A stretch of 52,564 bases of DNA from Sedimenticola sp. (GCA_011051655.1 DRKS01000073.1:1-52564), one strand, 5' to 3'. Positions 25,594 through 34,760 are shown, counted from the stretch's first letter. The notes: generated from the letters alone by a model not told the origin. Numbers and translations: made by a program.

Positions 25594-26973
25594 ATGGAAA
25601 AGCATTCTATGACCGGGCCGCTGCGGCGGGCCATGCCCTATTTCCGGGATAGCGCCCGCCTGTTCGAGGCCCTGAGGGATCTGCCCTGGGCGGTGTTTCT
25701 CGACAGCGGCAGGCCCCACGGCAGCCAGGGCCGCTATGACATCCTGGCGGCCGATCCCATGGCCGCGTTGGTGACCCGCGGTCTCCAGACGGAGATCCGT
25801 GACCGGCGGGCCGGCCGCCTTTCCGCGAAGGATCCGTTTCACCTGGTGCGCCAGGCGCTGCAACCCAGGACCCGAGGCTTTCCGGATATCCCCTTCTGCG
25901 GCGGCGCCATCGGCTATTTCGGCTATGATCTGGCCCGGCGCCTGGAGCGTCTGCCCGAGTCCGCCCGGGATGCGGAGCATCTGCCGGAAATGGCCGTCGG
26001 CATCTATGACTGGGCCCTGGTGGTGGACCACCAGGCGCAGCAGAGCTGGCTGGTGGGGCAGGGGCGGGATGCGGCGACACGGGAGAAGTGGGACCATCTT
26101 GTCAGGCTGTTCAGCGAGCCGGGCGAGCCGGCGGCGCGGCCGGCCTTGCGGGTGCTGGGCCATGTCCGCAGCAATATGACCCGGGCCCAGTATGCAGAGG
26201 GATTCGCCCGGATTGAACGCTATATCCGGGATGGTGACTGCTACCAGGTCAACTTCGCCCAGCGCTTCGCCGCGCCGGTGGAGGGGGATGGCTGGTCTGC
26301 CTACCGGGCCCTGCGCCAATCCAATCCCGCGCCCTATGCCGCCTATCTCAGCCTGCCGTTCGCCCAGGTGCTGAGTTGTTCCCCCGAGGACTTTCTGCGG
26401 GTGCGCGGGGATAAGGTCCTGACCAGGCCCATCAAGGGCACTTGTCCGCGGGGGGCGGACCCGGATGAGGACCGGATGCTTGCGCAAACCCTGGGCACCA
26501 GCAGCAAGGACCGGGCGGAGAACCTCATGATCGTGGATCTCCTGCGCAATGATCTGGGCAAGAGCTGCGTTGCGGGCAGCATCCGGGTCCCGCAGATGTT
26601 CCGGGTGGAGTCCTTCCCCACGGTGCATCATCTGGTCAGCACCGTAACCGGGAGGCTGGCGCCGGGCGAGGACGCCCTCACGCTGCTGCGCGGCTGTTTT
26701 CCCGGGGGGTCCATCACCGGGGCGCCGAAGCTGAGGGCCATGGAGATCATCGAGGAGCTGGAGCCCCACCGCCGCGGCATCTACTGTGGCGCCATCGGTT
26801 ACCTGGGCTTCGATGGCGATATGGATCTGAATATCGCCATCCGCACCCTGGTGTGCTCCGATGGAATCATGCGCTTCTGGGCCGGCGGCGGCATCGTCGC
26901 CGACTCGGTGATGGACCAGGAGTATCAGGAAACCTTTCACAAGGCCGCCGCCATGCTGCGGCTGTTTCATTAG
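25594..26973 (+). CDS. pabB: Aminodeoxychorismate synthase component I
   Basis: Makes 4-amino-4-deoxychorismate from chorismate for folate synthesis, with PabA supplying ammonia. The 459-residue product has the chorismate-binding core: GDCYQVNFAQRF, RPIKGTCPRGADPDEDRML, ENLMIVDLLRNDLGK and GGSITGAPKLRAMEII. ATG at 25594 is chosen; ATG at 25609 is an alternative. It is preceded by a GC-rich spacer, and no pabA or pabC gene lies nearby. Confidence 0.94.
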   Translation: MEKHSMTGPLRRAMPYFRDSARLFEALRDLPWAVFLDSGRPHGSQGRYDILAADPMAALVTRGLQTEIRDRRAGRLSAKDPFHLVRQALQPRTRGFPDIPFCGGAIGYFGYDLARRLERLPESARDAEHLPEMAVGIYDWALVVDHQAQQSWLVGQGRDAATREKWDHLVRLFSEPGEPAARPALRVLGHVRSNMTRAQYAEGFARIERYIRDGDCYQVNFAQRFAAPVEGDGWSAYRALRQSNPAPYAAYLSLPFAQVLSCSPEDFLRVRGDKVLTRPIKGTCPRGADPDEDRMLAQTLGTSSKDRAENLMIVDLLRNDLGKSCVAGSIRVPQMFRVESFPTVHHLVSTVTGRLAPGEDALTLLRGCFPGGSITGAPKLRAMEIIEELEPHRRGIYCGAIGYLGFDGDMDLNIAIRTLVCSDGIMRFWAGGGIVADSVMDQEYQETFHKAAAMLRLFH

Positions 26974-27054
26974 GGCCTTGGACCATGTCGCTTTCGGCTT
27001 GGCTGTCGGTGTAGAATGCGCCGTTTCAGACTGAGACACAGGCCGAGCTGAATC

Positions 27055-27429
27055 TTGTCACAGGTCCTTGCCATTGCCGCCGGAGGCGCCGTGGGCGCCT
27101 TGCTGCGCTACTGGGTATCCACGGGCGTCTATACCCTGGTGGGGCGCGGTTTTCCCCATGGCACCCTGGCGGTCAACCTGCTGGGCTCGCTTTTGATGGG
27201 ATTGCTGTATGTGCTGCTGCTGGAAAGGGTGACCGCCGGTCCGGAGCTGCGGGCAGGCCTGTTGATCGGCCTGCTGGGGGCCTTCACCACCTTTTCCACC
27301 TTCTCTATCGAGACCCTCAACCTCATCGAGCAGGCCGACTATTTCAAGGCCGGGCTGAATATCCTGCTCAGCGTGACGGCCTGTATCGGCGCCGCCTGGC
27401 TGGGGCTGATTATCGGGAGACAATTATGA
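27055..27429 (+). CDS. crcB: Fluoride exporter CrcB/Fluc
   Basis: Small dual-topology fluoride channel of 124 residues with four membrane helices. Family markers include GGAVGALLRYWVS, NLLGSLLMG and FTTFSTFSIE. The start is TTG at 27055; no better codon is available. The stop overlaps the next gene (ATGA). A TAGAAT box at 27012-27017 may be the -10 of its promoter. I looked for the fluoride riboswitch upstream and did not see it. Confidence 0.93.
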   Translation: MSQVLAIAAGGAVGALLRYWVSTGVYTLVGRGFPHGTLAVNLLGSLLMGLLYVLLLERVTAGPELRAGLLIGLLGAFTTFSTFSIETLNLIEQADYFKAGLNILLSVTACIGAAWLGLIIGRQL

Positions 27430-27734
27430 CCACGGAAATCACCATGGTGCGCATCTACCTCACCGAGGGGCGGCATCAGTTCCAGAAGCTGATGGAGGTC
27501 CTGCACGACGAGGAAAAGGTGCGCGGCGTCACGGCCTTCCGCGGGATCGCCGGCTTCGGCCAGTCCGGCCGCATCCACTCGTCGAGCCTCATCGACATGT
27601 CTCTGGATCTCCCCCTGGTGCTGGAGTTCTTCGACAGCCCGGACAAGGTGAAACGCGTGCTGGCGCATCTCAATACCCTGGTTGAACCGGGCCACATCGT
27701 GAGCTGGCCCGCCCAAGTGAACAGTGGTGAATAA
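27426..27734 (+). CDS. DUF190 protein
   Basis: The product has 102 residues and is of the GlnB-like-fold DUF190 family (VRIYLTEGRHQFQKLMEVLH, GVTAFRGIAGFG). DUF190 genes often follow or are fused to crcB, and here the two overlap by 4 nt, so a role in fluoride handling or its control is likely by association only. No catalytic residues are known. Confidence 0.88.
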   Translation: MTTEITMVRIYLTEGRHQFQKLMEVLHDEEKVRGVTAFRGIAGFGQSGRIHSSSLIDMSLDLPLVLEFFDSPDKVKRVLAHLNTLVEPGHIVSWPAQVNSGE

Positions 27735-29012
<1,278 letters not shown>

Positions 29013-29013
29013 G

Positions 29014-29034
29014 CGGTTTACAGTTAACGGTTTT
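29014..29034. repeat. Short heptamer repeat at the serS 3' end
   Basis: Three 7-bp units, CGGTTTA, CAGTTAA and CGGTTTT, begin one base after the serS stop and end at the stop of the convergent small membrane-protein gene. The units resemble those at 2100-2186. It is the shortest of the five arrays. Confidence 0.6.
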
Positions 29035-29218
29035 AGCGCACCATCATCACCAGCAGTATCACGAATCCCACTACCGCCAATATCGGGAGTATCGCCGCCT
29101 GCCAGTCGCCTTTTTCGGCCTTTGGGCCATGCTCGAGCCAATACTTGGCGCGGGGGAACATAAACACCAGCATCATCCCGATGGCGATGGCCGCGGCGAT
29201 TTTCATCCACAGTTCCAT
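29033..29218 (-). CDS. Small two-helix membrane protein, unknown function
   Basis: The product has 61 residues, beginning MELWMKIAAAIAIGMMLVFM, with a second helix at the end (AAILPILAVVGFVILLVMMV) and a charged loop between (PRAKYWLEHGPKAEKGDW). GGAGA lies about 6 nt upstream of this ATG on the minus strand; a start 48 nt further upstream would lie beyond it and cover the terminator region. It is convergent with serS and downstream of the Bax-inhibitor-like gene, but a terminator separates them. I do not recognise a named family. Confidence 0.72.
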   Translation of the reverse strand: MELWMKIAAAIAIGMMLVFMFPRAKYWLEHGPKAEKGDWQAAILPILAVVGFVILLVMMVR

Positions 29219-29236
29219 GCTTTTCTCCACAAGCCA

Positions 29237-29263
29237 AAAGCCCCGGCGCCAGGCCGGGGCTTT
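29237..29263 (-). terminator. Terminator after the Bax-inhibitor-1-like gene
   Basis: AAAGCCCCGGC (29237-29247) and GCCGGGGCTTT (29253-29263) form an 11-bp stem. Read on the minus strand, the stem ends in a run TTTT. It lies 31 nt after the stop of the gene ending at 29294. Confidence 0.8.
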
Positions 29264-29293
29264 CAATGTTATCGCTGATTCGGCCTGGTCTGT

Positions 29294-29965
29294 TCAATCA
29301 TCGCCGGACAGGGCGCCGAGGATGTGCAGCAGGCTGATGAAGAGGTTGAAGATGCTCAGGTAGAGTCCGTAGGTGGCGAAGATGTAGTTGGTTTCGCCGC
29401 CGTTGATCATGCGGCTGGTATCGAACAGGATAAAGCCGCTCATGAGCAGGATGATGCCCCCGGACATGGCCAATGCAAGCGCCGGCAACTCCAGGAAGAT
29501 GTTGGCCAGCATGCCGATAAACACCACCATCATGCCCACAAACAGGAAGCCTCCCATAAAGCTGAAATCGCGCTTGGTGGTGAGGGCGTAGCCGGACAGG
29601 CCAAGAAAGATGATGCCGGTGCCGCCAAAGGCGGTGGCGATGATCTGAGGCCCCTTGGGCAGGGCGAGATAATAAGTCAGCAGGGGGCCGAGGCCAAAGC
29701 CCAAAAGCCCCGTGATCAGGAAGATCACGCCGATTCCCGCGGATGAGTTGGCGGTGCGTGGCAGCACGAACATGCCGAGCAGCATGGCGCCGATGACGCA
29801 TATAAGGTATGTCCCGGGCGGGGTTTGGATCATCACGGAGGCGGCGGCCATCAAGGCGCTGAAGACCAGGGTGGCCGACAAGAGCATATAGGTGTTCTTG
29901 ATCAGCTTGTTGGTCGCCAGGGTCGATCCGGCCGGCCGGGCGACGGAAAAATCAAGACGGTTCAT
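29294..29965 (-). CDS. Bax inhibitor-1 / YccA family membrane protein
   Basis: The product has 223 residues with seven hydrophobic segments and the BI-1 family features ATNKLIKNTYMLLSATLVFS near the N-terminus and GGIILLMSGFILFDTSRMIN followed by GGETNYIFATYGLYLSIFNL near the end. In Escherichia coli the homologue YccA modulates FtsH; others act as calcium leak channels. The start at 29965 is supported by AAGGAGAG about 8 nt upstream; an in-frame ATG at 30004 lies beyond that site. Confidence 0.92.
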   Translation of the reverse strand: MNRLDFSVARPAGSTLATNKLIKNTYMLLSATLVFSALMAAASVMIQTPPGTYLICVIGAMLLGMFVLPRTANSSAGIGVIFLITGLLGFGLGPLLTYYLALPKGPQIIATAFGGTGIIFLGLSGYALTTKRDFSFMGGFLFVGMMVVFIGMLANIFLELPALALAMSGGIILLMSGFILFDTSRMINGGETNYIFATYGLYLSIFNLFISLLHILGALSGDD

Positions 29966-30011
29966 GAGGTTATACTCTCCTTCGTTGAAAGATGCAGTAA
30001 TCAAAAAGAAG

Positions 30012-30074
30012 CCTTCTTACATAAAGAAGGCCGGAACTGACCTGCAAGCATACGCAAGTAATTGGAAAGTTCAA
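30012..30074 (-). promoter_or_regulatory. Promoter and leader hairpin of the BI-1-like gene
   Basis: On the minus strand TTGAAC (30074-30069) and TATGCT (30052-30047) are 16 nt apart, a reasonable sigma-70 promoter. Downstream, GCCTTCTT pairs with AAGAAGGC (30012-30032), and the minus-strand sequence after the hairpin is CTTCTTTTTG. The hairpin therefore looks like an intrinsic terminator in the untranslated leader, about 50 nt before the start codon. Confidence 0.5.
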
Positions 30075-30161
30075 CCCATGAAAGGTTCCGGGGCACACCA
30101 GTATCTACTGGCCGGATCCCGGTGAAATCATGTATGCTTCGCCTCCATTCAATGAATTCCC

Positions 30162-30252
30162 GGAGAGGTGGCAGAGCGGTTGAATGCGGCGGTCTTGAAA
30201 ACCGTTGAGGGTTTGTAGCCCTCCGTGGGTTCGAATCCCACCCTCTCCGCCA
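30162..30252 (+). tRNA. tRNA-Ser (TGA)
   Basis: A 91-nt cloverleaf with acceptor stem GGAGAGG/CCTCTCC, a long variable arm as in serine tRNAs, anticodon TGA in the loop CTTGAAA, T-arm GTGGGTTCGAATCCCAC and an encoded CCA. TATGCT followed by TCGCCTCC at 30133-30146 could be a -10 box with a GC-rich discriminator, as is common for stable RNA genes; no good -35 is seen. A strong terminator begins at the last base of CCA. Confidence 0.97.
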
Positions 30253-30483
30253 AAATCAGAAAGGCCCCACCGTTTTTTGGTGGGGCCTTTCTGATTTTTA
30301 TGGGCAGGGCAGCCATGATGAGACCCCATAGGTTCGACGGATCGGCAGGGAAGCCGGTCCGGACGCCGGCCCAAGCCGGCGCCCCGCAGGGGTGAGGCGC
30401 AGGGAAGCGCCGAATCAATCCCACCCTCTCCGCCAAAATCAGAAAGGCCCCACCGTTTTTTGGTGGGGCCTTTCTGATTTTTA
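30234..30483 (+). repeat. rtT-like repeat: tRNA-Ser tail and terminator duplicated at 183 bp
   Basis: The last 19 nt of the tRNA (AATCCCACCCTCTCCGCCA, 30234-30252) and the terminator after it recur identically at 30417-30483, giving two exact 67-bp copies at a 183-bp interval. The 116 bp between them include GATGAGA (30317), GGTTCGAC (30331) and a GC-rich hairpin-prone part. The same layout is seen behind tRNA-Ser(GCT) at 52092-52292. The Escherichia coli tyrT locus has known 178-bp repeats that each start with 19 bp of the tRNA-Tyr 3' end and give the rtT RNA; this looks like the same kind of element. Confidence 0.85.
30252..30300 (+). terminator. Terminator of tRNA-Ser(TGA), first copy
   Basis: A perfect 20-bp stem formed by 30252-30271 and 30279-30298, with a 7-nt T-rich loop. 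The core is AGGCCCCACC/GGTGGGGCCT, and the flanks make A/T tracts on both sides, so it can act in both directions. It is duplicated exactly at 30435-30483. Confidence 0.9.
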
Positions 30484-30863
30484 CGGACAGGGCGCCCCTG
30501 GCGACCCCCCACCCCCCGGCAAAACGGCGGAAAGGCGCCTGCCTCCCTCCAAATGCCATTCAGAATACCTCTTTTTCATCCGCCCAGGCCCTACAAATAT
30601 CCCGGTATCATCATTCTGGCGGCTGCTATACTTTTGGCCGTGGCATTTATCTGATCTGCTTTACCGGCAACAGGCCGATCCTGAAATCCAGGCCGGTTGT
30701 TTTTGTTGATGAGCGGCGGGCAGGCTGCTCAAGCGGAGGATAAGCCCAGGCGCGGCCATGTCTTTGTGGTTTCCGGCGGGGCATGGATGGATGGCGCGGT
30801 CGATCACGGACTTATCAGCATAAAACAAAAACAATCAGTATTTGGCGTGGGTGGAATGCGGCA
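30484..30863 (+). other. Gene-poor spacer with possible gene remnants
   Basis: No convincing complete gene. A 33-codon ORF at 30553-30654 encodes a basic/proline segment and a hydrophobic helix (GIIILAAAILLAVAFI) but has no ribosome-binding site. A second frame at 30697-30915 reads GGQAAQAEDKPRRGHVFVVS, which looks like the end of a signal peptide, then overlaps the next gene. Together they could be a decayed exported-protein gene or chance. TATACT near 30627 could be a -10 box. Confidence 0.35.
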
Positions 30864-33800
30864 ATGGGATCGAGTTTGCGTATACCTTGGGGCTGTGCCG
30901 CCCCGGTTTTTCTGATGCTCAAGGCACAGGCGCTGCTGGCGGCTCCGGGTTGTGAAATACCCGCTGCCCGCATGGTTTCCGTTGAGGGAATCATTGAATC
31001 GAGACCCCCCGCCGGCACGGCCTGGCAGCGGGTGGAGCTGAATACCCCTGTCTGCGCGGGAGATCTGGTCCGCACCGGGCCCAACAGCCGGGGCGGCCTT
31101 CTGGTGGCCGGCAGTGACACCATGATCCGCCTGGATCAAAACACCACCTTCCAGGTCGTCACCCCGCCTCAGGAAAAAAGGCGCTCCCTCATCGATATCA
31201 TCACCGGTGCCTTGCACTTCATCAGCCGCGTCCGCCACAGCCTTGAGGTGCGCACTCCCTTTATGAACGCCGCCGTGGAGGGTACCGAGTTCATGGTCCG
31301 GGTCGGGCCGGAGCAGGCCTCGGTGGTTCTGTTCGAGGGTGTCGTCCTGGCCAGTAACGATGCGGGCAGCGTGAGGCTCGCCGCGAAACAGGCCGCCGTC
31401 GCCGAAAAGGGCCGCCCCCCCCGCCTGACCACCCTGGTGCGGCCCCTGGATGCCGTTCAGTGGACCCTGCACTTCCAGCACCTCCTCTCCGCCTTCTCCG
31501 ATGATGCCCGGGATCCACTGGGCAAGGCGCTGCAACAGGCCCGCCGGGCCCTGGGCCGGGGCGACATCGAGGGGGCCTTTGACCGGCTGAACCGGATTTC
31601 ACCAGCCGAGCGGGACGAGCGCTACCATAGTCTTCGCGCCGGCCTGCTGCTGGCGGTGGGCCGGGTGAATGAGGCCCGCCAGGCGCTGCAGCGGGCCCTG
31701 CGGCTGGATGAGGGTAACAGCGCGGCCCTGGCCCTCCAGGCCATTATCGCCGTGGCCGGGGCCGACAGGCAGCGGGCCCTCGAGCTGGCCTCCGGGGCGG
31801 TGGCGCGCAATCCCAGGTCCGCCCTGGCCCGAATCGCCCTCTCTTATGCCCGCCAGGCGGATTTCGATCTACAAGGGGCCAAGGCCTGCGTCCGCAACGC
31901 CCTGGCCCTGGCCCCGGATAACCCCTTCATCCAGGCCCGGCTGGCGGAGCTGTATCTCATGGTGGGGGACCTCGATGCCGCCGTCACCACCGCCCGGGCG
32001 GCGGTTGCGCTGGATCCGGACATCGCCCTGACCCGGCGGGTGCTGGGCTTTGCCTATCTCACCAAGGCCGAAACCGGCCAGGCCAGGGCCGCCTTCCAGC
32101 GGGCCATCGAGCTGGATCAGGCCGATCCGCTCTCCCGCCTGGGGCTCGGCCTGGCCATGATCCGCGAGGGCCGGCTGGCAGCGGGCCGCCGCGAACTGGA
32201 GATCGCCACCGTGCTGGATCCCGGCAACGCCCTGGTCCGCAGCTACATGGGCAAGGCCTACTACGAGGAGCGCCGCGACCGCCTGGCCGCCACCCAATAC
32301 GATATGGCCAAGGAGCGCGATCCCCGGGATCCCACCCCCTGGTACTACCAGGCCCTGCTCCTGCACCAGCAGGGGCGCACGGTGGAGGCCCTGCTCAACC
32401 TGCAGGCCTCCGCCGCGCGCAACGACAACAGGGCCGTCTACCGCTCCCGGCTGCTGCTGGACCAGGACCAGGCGGCCCGCAGCGCCGGCCTGGGGCAGAT
32501 CTACCGGGATCTGAATTTCGAGCAACTCGCCCTGATCGAGGGCTGGAAGACCCTGGAGACGAACCCGGAGAATCACTCCGGCCACCGGCTGCTGGCGGAC
32601 ACCTATGCCTACTTGCCCAAGCACGAAACCGCCAGGGTGAGTGAGCTGCTCCAGGCCCAGTTGCTGCAGCCGGTCAACATCACCCCCATCCAGCCCACCA
32701 TGGCGGAGACCTCCCTCTATGTGCCGGATGGCCTGGGACCATCGAACCTGGCCTTCAATGAATATGCCACCTTGTTCAACCGGGACGGGGTGCGGCTCCA
32801 GGTCAGCGCCAGCGGCGGCAGCGATGATATGCTGGGGGAGGAGGTGCTCGTCTCCGGGGTGCAGGGGGACGTCTCTTTCAGTCTGGGCCAGTATCACTTC
32901 AATACCGACGGCTTCCGGGACAATAACGATCTGGAGCAGGATATCTGGCTGGCTTTTGTCCAGGCCAACCTGTCGGATAAGACCAGTGTTCAGTTTGAGG
33001 CCCGCCGTTCCAGCAGCGAGTATGGTGATCCCCGCATTCATTTCTATCCGGAAGACGATGCGCGGCTGGGCTGGAGAAACGATGAGGACCGGGAACTGGT
33101 GCGCCTGGGTTTGCACCACCGGTTCAATCCCCGCTCTGAGCTCATCGCCTCGGTGATTCACACCCAAGTGAATGACGATGTCGATGATGCTTTCAACACA
33201 GGGACGTCTTATGTTTCAGTCGATGGAAATACCGATGGAGAGACCTGGAACGCGGAGGTGCGCCAGTTCCAGCGTTGGGATGCGGTGCGTGTTACCGCCG
33301 GCCTGGGCTATTTGGATAGGAAGCAGCATACCGATTCGACCATTGCAGTCTCCCCGGTCTTTCCGCCCGCCACCATCGTGACCCGGAGCACGGTGGATAA
33401 TGATGTCCGCCATGCCAAAGCATACCTCTATTCCTGGATTGATCTTGGGCGGGCGCTGACCCTGAATGCCGGCTTGAGCTATGACGATTACGATGAAGTA
33501 TATTCAAACAAACAGCAGTTCAATCCAAAACTGGGCCTGAGCTGGCGGGCCACGCCGCGGACTACTGTCAGGGCCGCCGCCTTTCGCACCATCAGCCGTC
33601 CAACCTCGATCAGCCAGACCATCGAGCCCACCGAGGTGGCCGGTTTCAACCAGTTCTTCAGCGGTGACGGCCAAGGGGGAGAAAGGGCCTGGCGCTATGG
33701 CGTGGCCATGGATCACCGCTTTGCAGAAACCCTGAGCGGAGGTGTTGAACTGTCACGCCGCGAGCGCATAGTGCCAAGCCTCAATTTAAATACATTACTG

Positions 33801-34235
33801 GTAACGGAAAGCCATGTTGATGATGAGCTGGGGCGCGCCTATCTTTATTGGTCGCCGACTGATCGGACGGCCGTGGCCCTGGAGTATTTTTATGAAAGAA
33901 CCTTTCGCAGTGCGAACACGGCAGAAACGACTACCCACCGTTTCCCGATGGCTGTTTCTTATTTTCACCCGTCGGGGCTTGGAGGTTCGCTGCGGCCTAC
34001 CTTCGTGAGGCAATACGGCATGTTTGACACGGCCGTGGGTAATGACAGGGAGCGCTTCTGGAACCTGGATCTCTCCATTGATTATCGCCTGCCCAGGCAT
34101 CGGGGCCAGGTTTCACTGGAGGTGCGCAATCTGTTGGATGAGGAGTTCGGTTACTTTGACAATGGTGATCCAAACAACTTCCTTTTCATGGCCGATCAGA
34201 CGATTTATCTGAAAGGGTCGTTGAATTTTCGCTAG
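30864..34235 (+). CDS. FecR-TPR-outer-membrane beta-barrel fusion protein
   Basis: A 1123-residue predicted envelope protein. Order: a signal-like N-terminus (hydrophobic about residues 6-27); a FecR-type domain (about 40-195) with GDLVRTGPNSRGGLLVAGSD and RTPFMNAAVEGTEFMV; several TPR repeats (about 225-600), for example AELYLMVGDLDAAVTTARAA and AFQRAIELDQADPLSRLGLG; then about 460 residues of alternating, aromatic-rich strands ending LKGSLNFR, a beta-barrel-type C-terminus. No TonB plug is recognisable, so it resembles TPR-plus-porin exporters (PgaA or BcsC layout) or a surface sensor more than a nutrient receptor. ATG at 30864 is chosen for its signal-like start; ATG at 30783 is possible. 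Function unknown. Confidence 0.78.
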   Translation: MGSSLRIPWGCAAPVFLMLKAQALLAAPGCEIPAARMVSVEGIIESRPPAGTAWQRVELNTPVCAGDLVRTGPNSRGGLLVAGSDTMIRLDQNTTFQVVTPPQEKRRSLIDIITGALHFISRVRHSLEVRTPFMNAAVEGTEFMVRVGPEQASVVLFEGVVLASNDAGSVRLAAKQAAVAEKGRPPRLTTLVRPLDAVQWTLHFQHLLSAFSDDARDPLGKALQQARRALGRGDIEGAFDRLNRISPAERDERYHSLRAGLLLAVGRVNEARQALQRALRLDEGNSAALALQAIIAVAGADRQRALELASGAVARNPRSALARIALSYARQADFDLQGAKACVRNALALAPDNPFIQARLAELYLMVGDLDAAVTTARAAVALDPDIALTRRVLGFAYLTKAETGQARAAFQRAIELDQADPLSRLGLGLAMIREGRLAAGRRELEIATVLDPGNALVRSYMGKAYYEERRDRLAATQYDMAKERDPRDPTPWYYQALLLHQQGRTVEALLNLQASAARNDNRAVYRSRLLLDQDQAARSAGLGQIYRDLNFEQLALIEGWKTLETNPENHSGHRLLADTYAYLPKHETARVSELLQAQLLQPVNITPIQPTMAETSLYVPDGLGPSNLAFNEYATLFNRDGVRLQVSASGGSDDMLGEEVLVSGVQGDVSFSLGQYHFNTDGFRDNNDLEQDIWLAFVQANLSDKTSVQFEARRSSSEYGDPRIHFYPEDDARLGWRNDEDRELVRLGLHHRFNPRSELIASVIHTQVNDDVDDAFNTGTSYVSVDGNTDGETWNAEVRQFQRWDAVRVTAGLGYLDRKQHTDSTIAVSPVFPPATIVTRSTVDNDVRHAKAYLYSWIDLGRALTLNAGLSYDDYDEVYSNKQQFNPKLGLSWRATPRTTVRAAAFRTISRPTSISQTIEPTEVAGFNQFFSGDGQGGERAWRYGVAMDHRFAETLSGGVELSRRERIVPSLNLNTLLVTESHVDDELGRAYLYWSPTDRTAVALEYFYERTFRSANTAETTTHRFPMAVSYFHPSGLGGSLRPTFVRQYGMFDTAVGNDRERFWNLDLSIDYRLPRHRGQVSLEVRNLLDEEFGYFDNGDPNNFLFMADQTIYLKGSLNFR

Positions 34236-34404
34236 GCCTGCCGACCCTGACCATGACAAAGCCTCATTCAGAGCCCCACAGCGCGTTCGTATCAAGGCGC
34301 GATTCGCAGGTAACGGCCCGGAATGGATTTTGCCGGGCTGGTTTAAAGGGAACATGGATGTAGTTTAATTAACAATATGCAGTACCAACAAAAGAGGAAA
34401 TAAA
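34236..34404 (+). other. Spacer before the small cysteine-rich gene
   Basis: CCCGG and CCGGG near 34316-34340 can pair around a 10-11 nt loop and may weakly end transcription of the barrel gene. The next 60 nt are AT-rich (TTTAATTAACAATAT) and could hold a promoter for the small gene, though no clear -35/-10 pair can be assigned. Confidence 0.35.
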
Positions 34405-34659
34405 ATGGCAAAGCCTGAGAAGATACGAATTACTTTAAATGAAAAGAACAAGGTGGAGACCGTCGAGGTTCAACTGAAAGGAAAGTGGGTGAAGGCCTCG
34501 CCCAGCGAATGCAAGGGCTCTGTAGCTAAAGACACTGATGCTGTGATACGTGTCGGGCAGGTGGCCGAACCCAACTCTTGCGTCCAGGACGACCGGTGTC
34601 CGGCTCCCTCCAACCTCTGCTCGATTTGGATTGATGGCTGTTACACTTATTCCTGCTAG
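34405..34659 (+). CDS. Small six-cysteine protein, unknown function
   Basis: The product has 84 residues and good initiation signals (GAGGAAA at 34394-34400). The N-terminal half is charged and lysine-rich without a signal peptide (MAKPEKIRITLNEKNKVETV); the C-terminal quarter is cysteine-rich. Cysteines are at 36, 59, 65, 72, 79 and 84, the last being the final residue, with a near-regular 6-7 residue spacing. This leader-plus-Cys-core layout resembles ribosomally made modified peptides or a small exported protein, but no modification enzyme is next to it. Codon use is AT-richer than its neighbours. A strong terminator follows. Confidence 0.72.
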   Translation: MAKPEKIRITLNEKNKVETVEVQLKGKWVKASPSECKGSVAKDTDAVIRVGQVAEPNSCVQDDRCPAPSNLCSIWIDGCYTYSC

Positions 34660-34726
34660 TTGATCAATCAAATAATGGACGAGTTGCATGGATATTAATA
34701 AAGGGCATTAACCCGGGAGTTTATAC

Positions 34727-34760
34727 AAGGGCGCCTCATTTTGGTGAAGCGCCCTTTTTT
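34727..34760 (+). terminator. Terminator after the six-cysteine protein gene
   Basis: AAGGGCGC (34727-34734) pairs with GCGCCCTT (34749-34756) and runs into TTTTTT (34755-34760). It isolates the small gene from the cyclase gene, so the latter needs its own promoter in 34761-34886. Confidence 0.88.

Noticed and set aside
26974-27054. Fluoride riboswitch before crcB
   Set aside because: The 81-nt spacer lacks the conserved blocks of the motif.
30234-30435. attL/attR of an integrated element at tRNA-Ser
   Set aside because: The direct repeat of the tRNA end fits an attachment site, but only 164 bp lie between copies, no integrase is present, and the same 182-183 bp layout occurs at the other tRNA-Ser. 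An rtT-type repeat explains it better.
30149-30559. Minus-strand ORFs with a repeated KAPPKNGGAFLILAE block
   Set aside because: Antisense reading of the tRNA-Ser tail and the duplicated terminator; not protein-coding.
31869-33167. Minus-strand open frame of 432 codons opposite the FecR-TPR-barrel gene
   Set aside because: Runs antisense to clear TPR and strand coding; composition typical of shadow frames.
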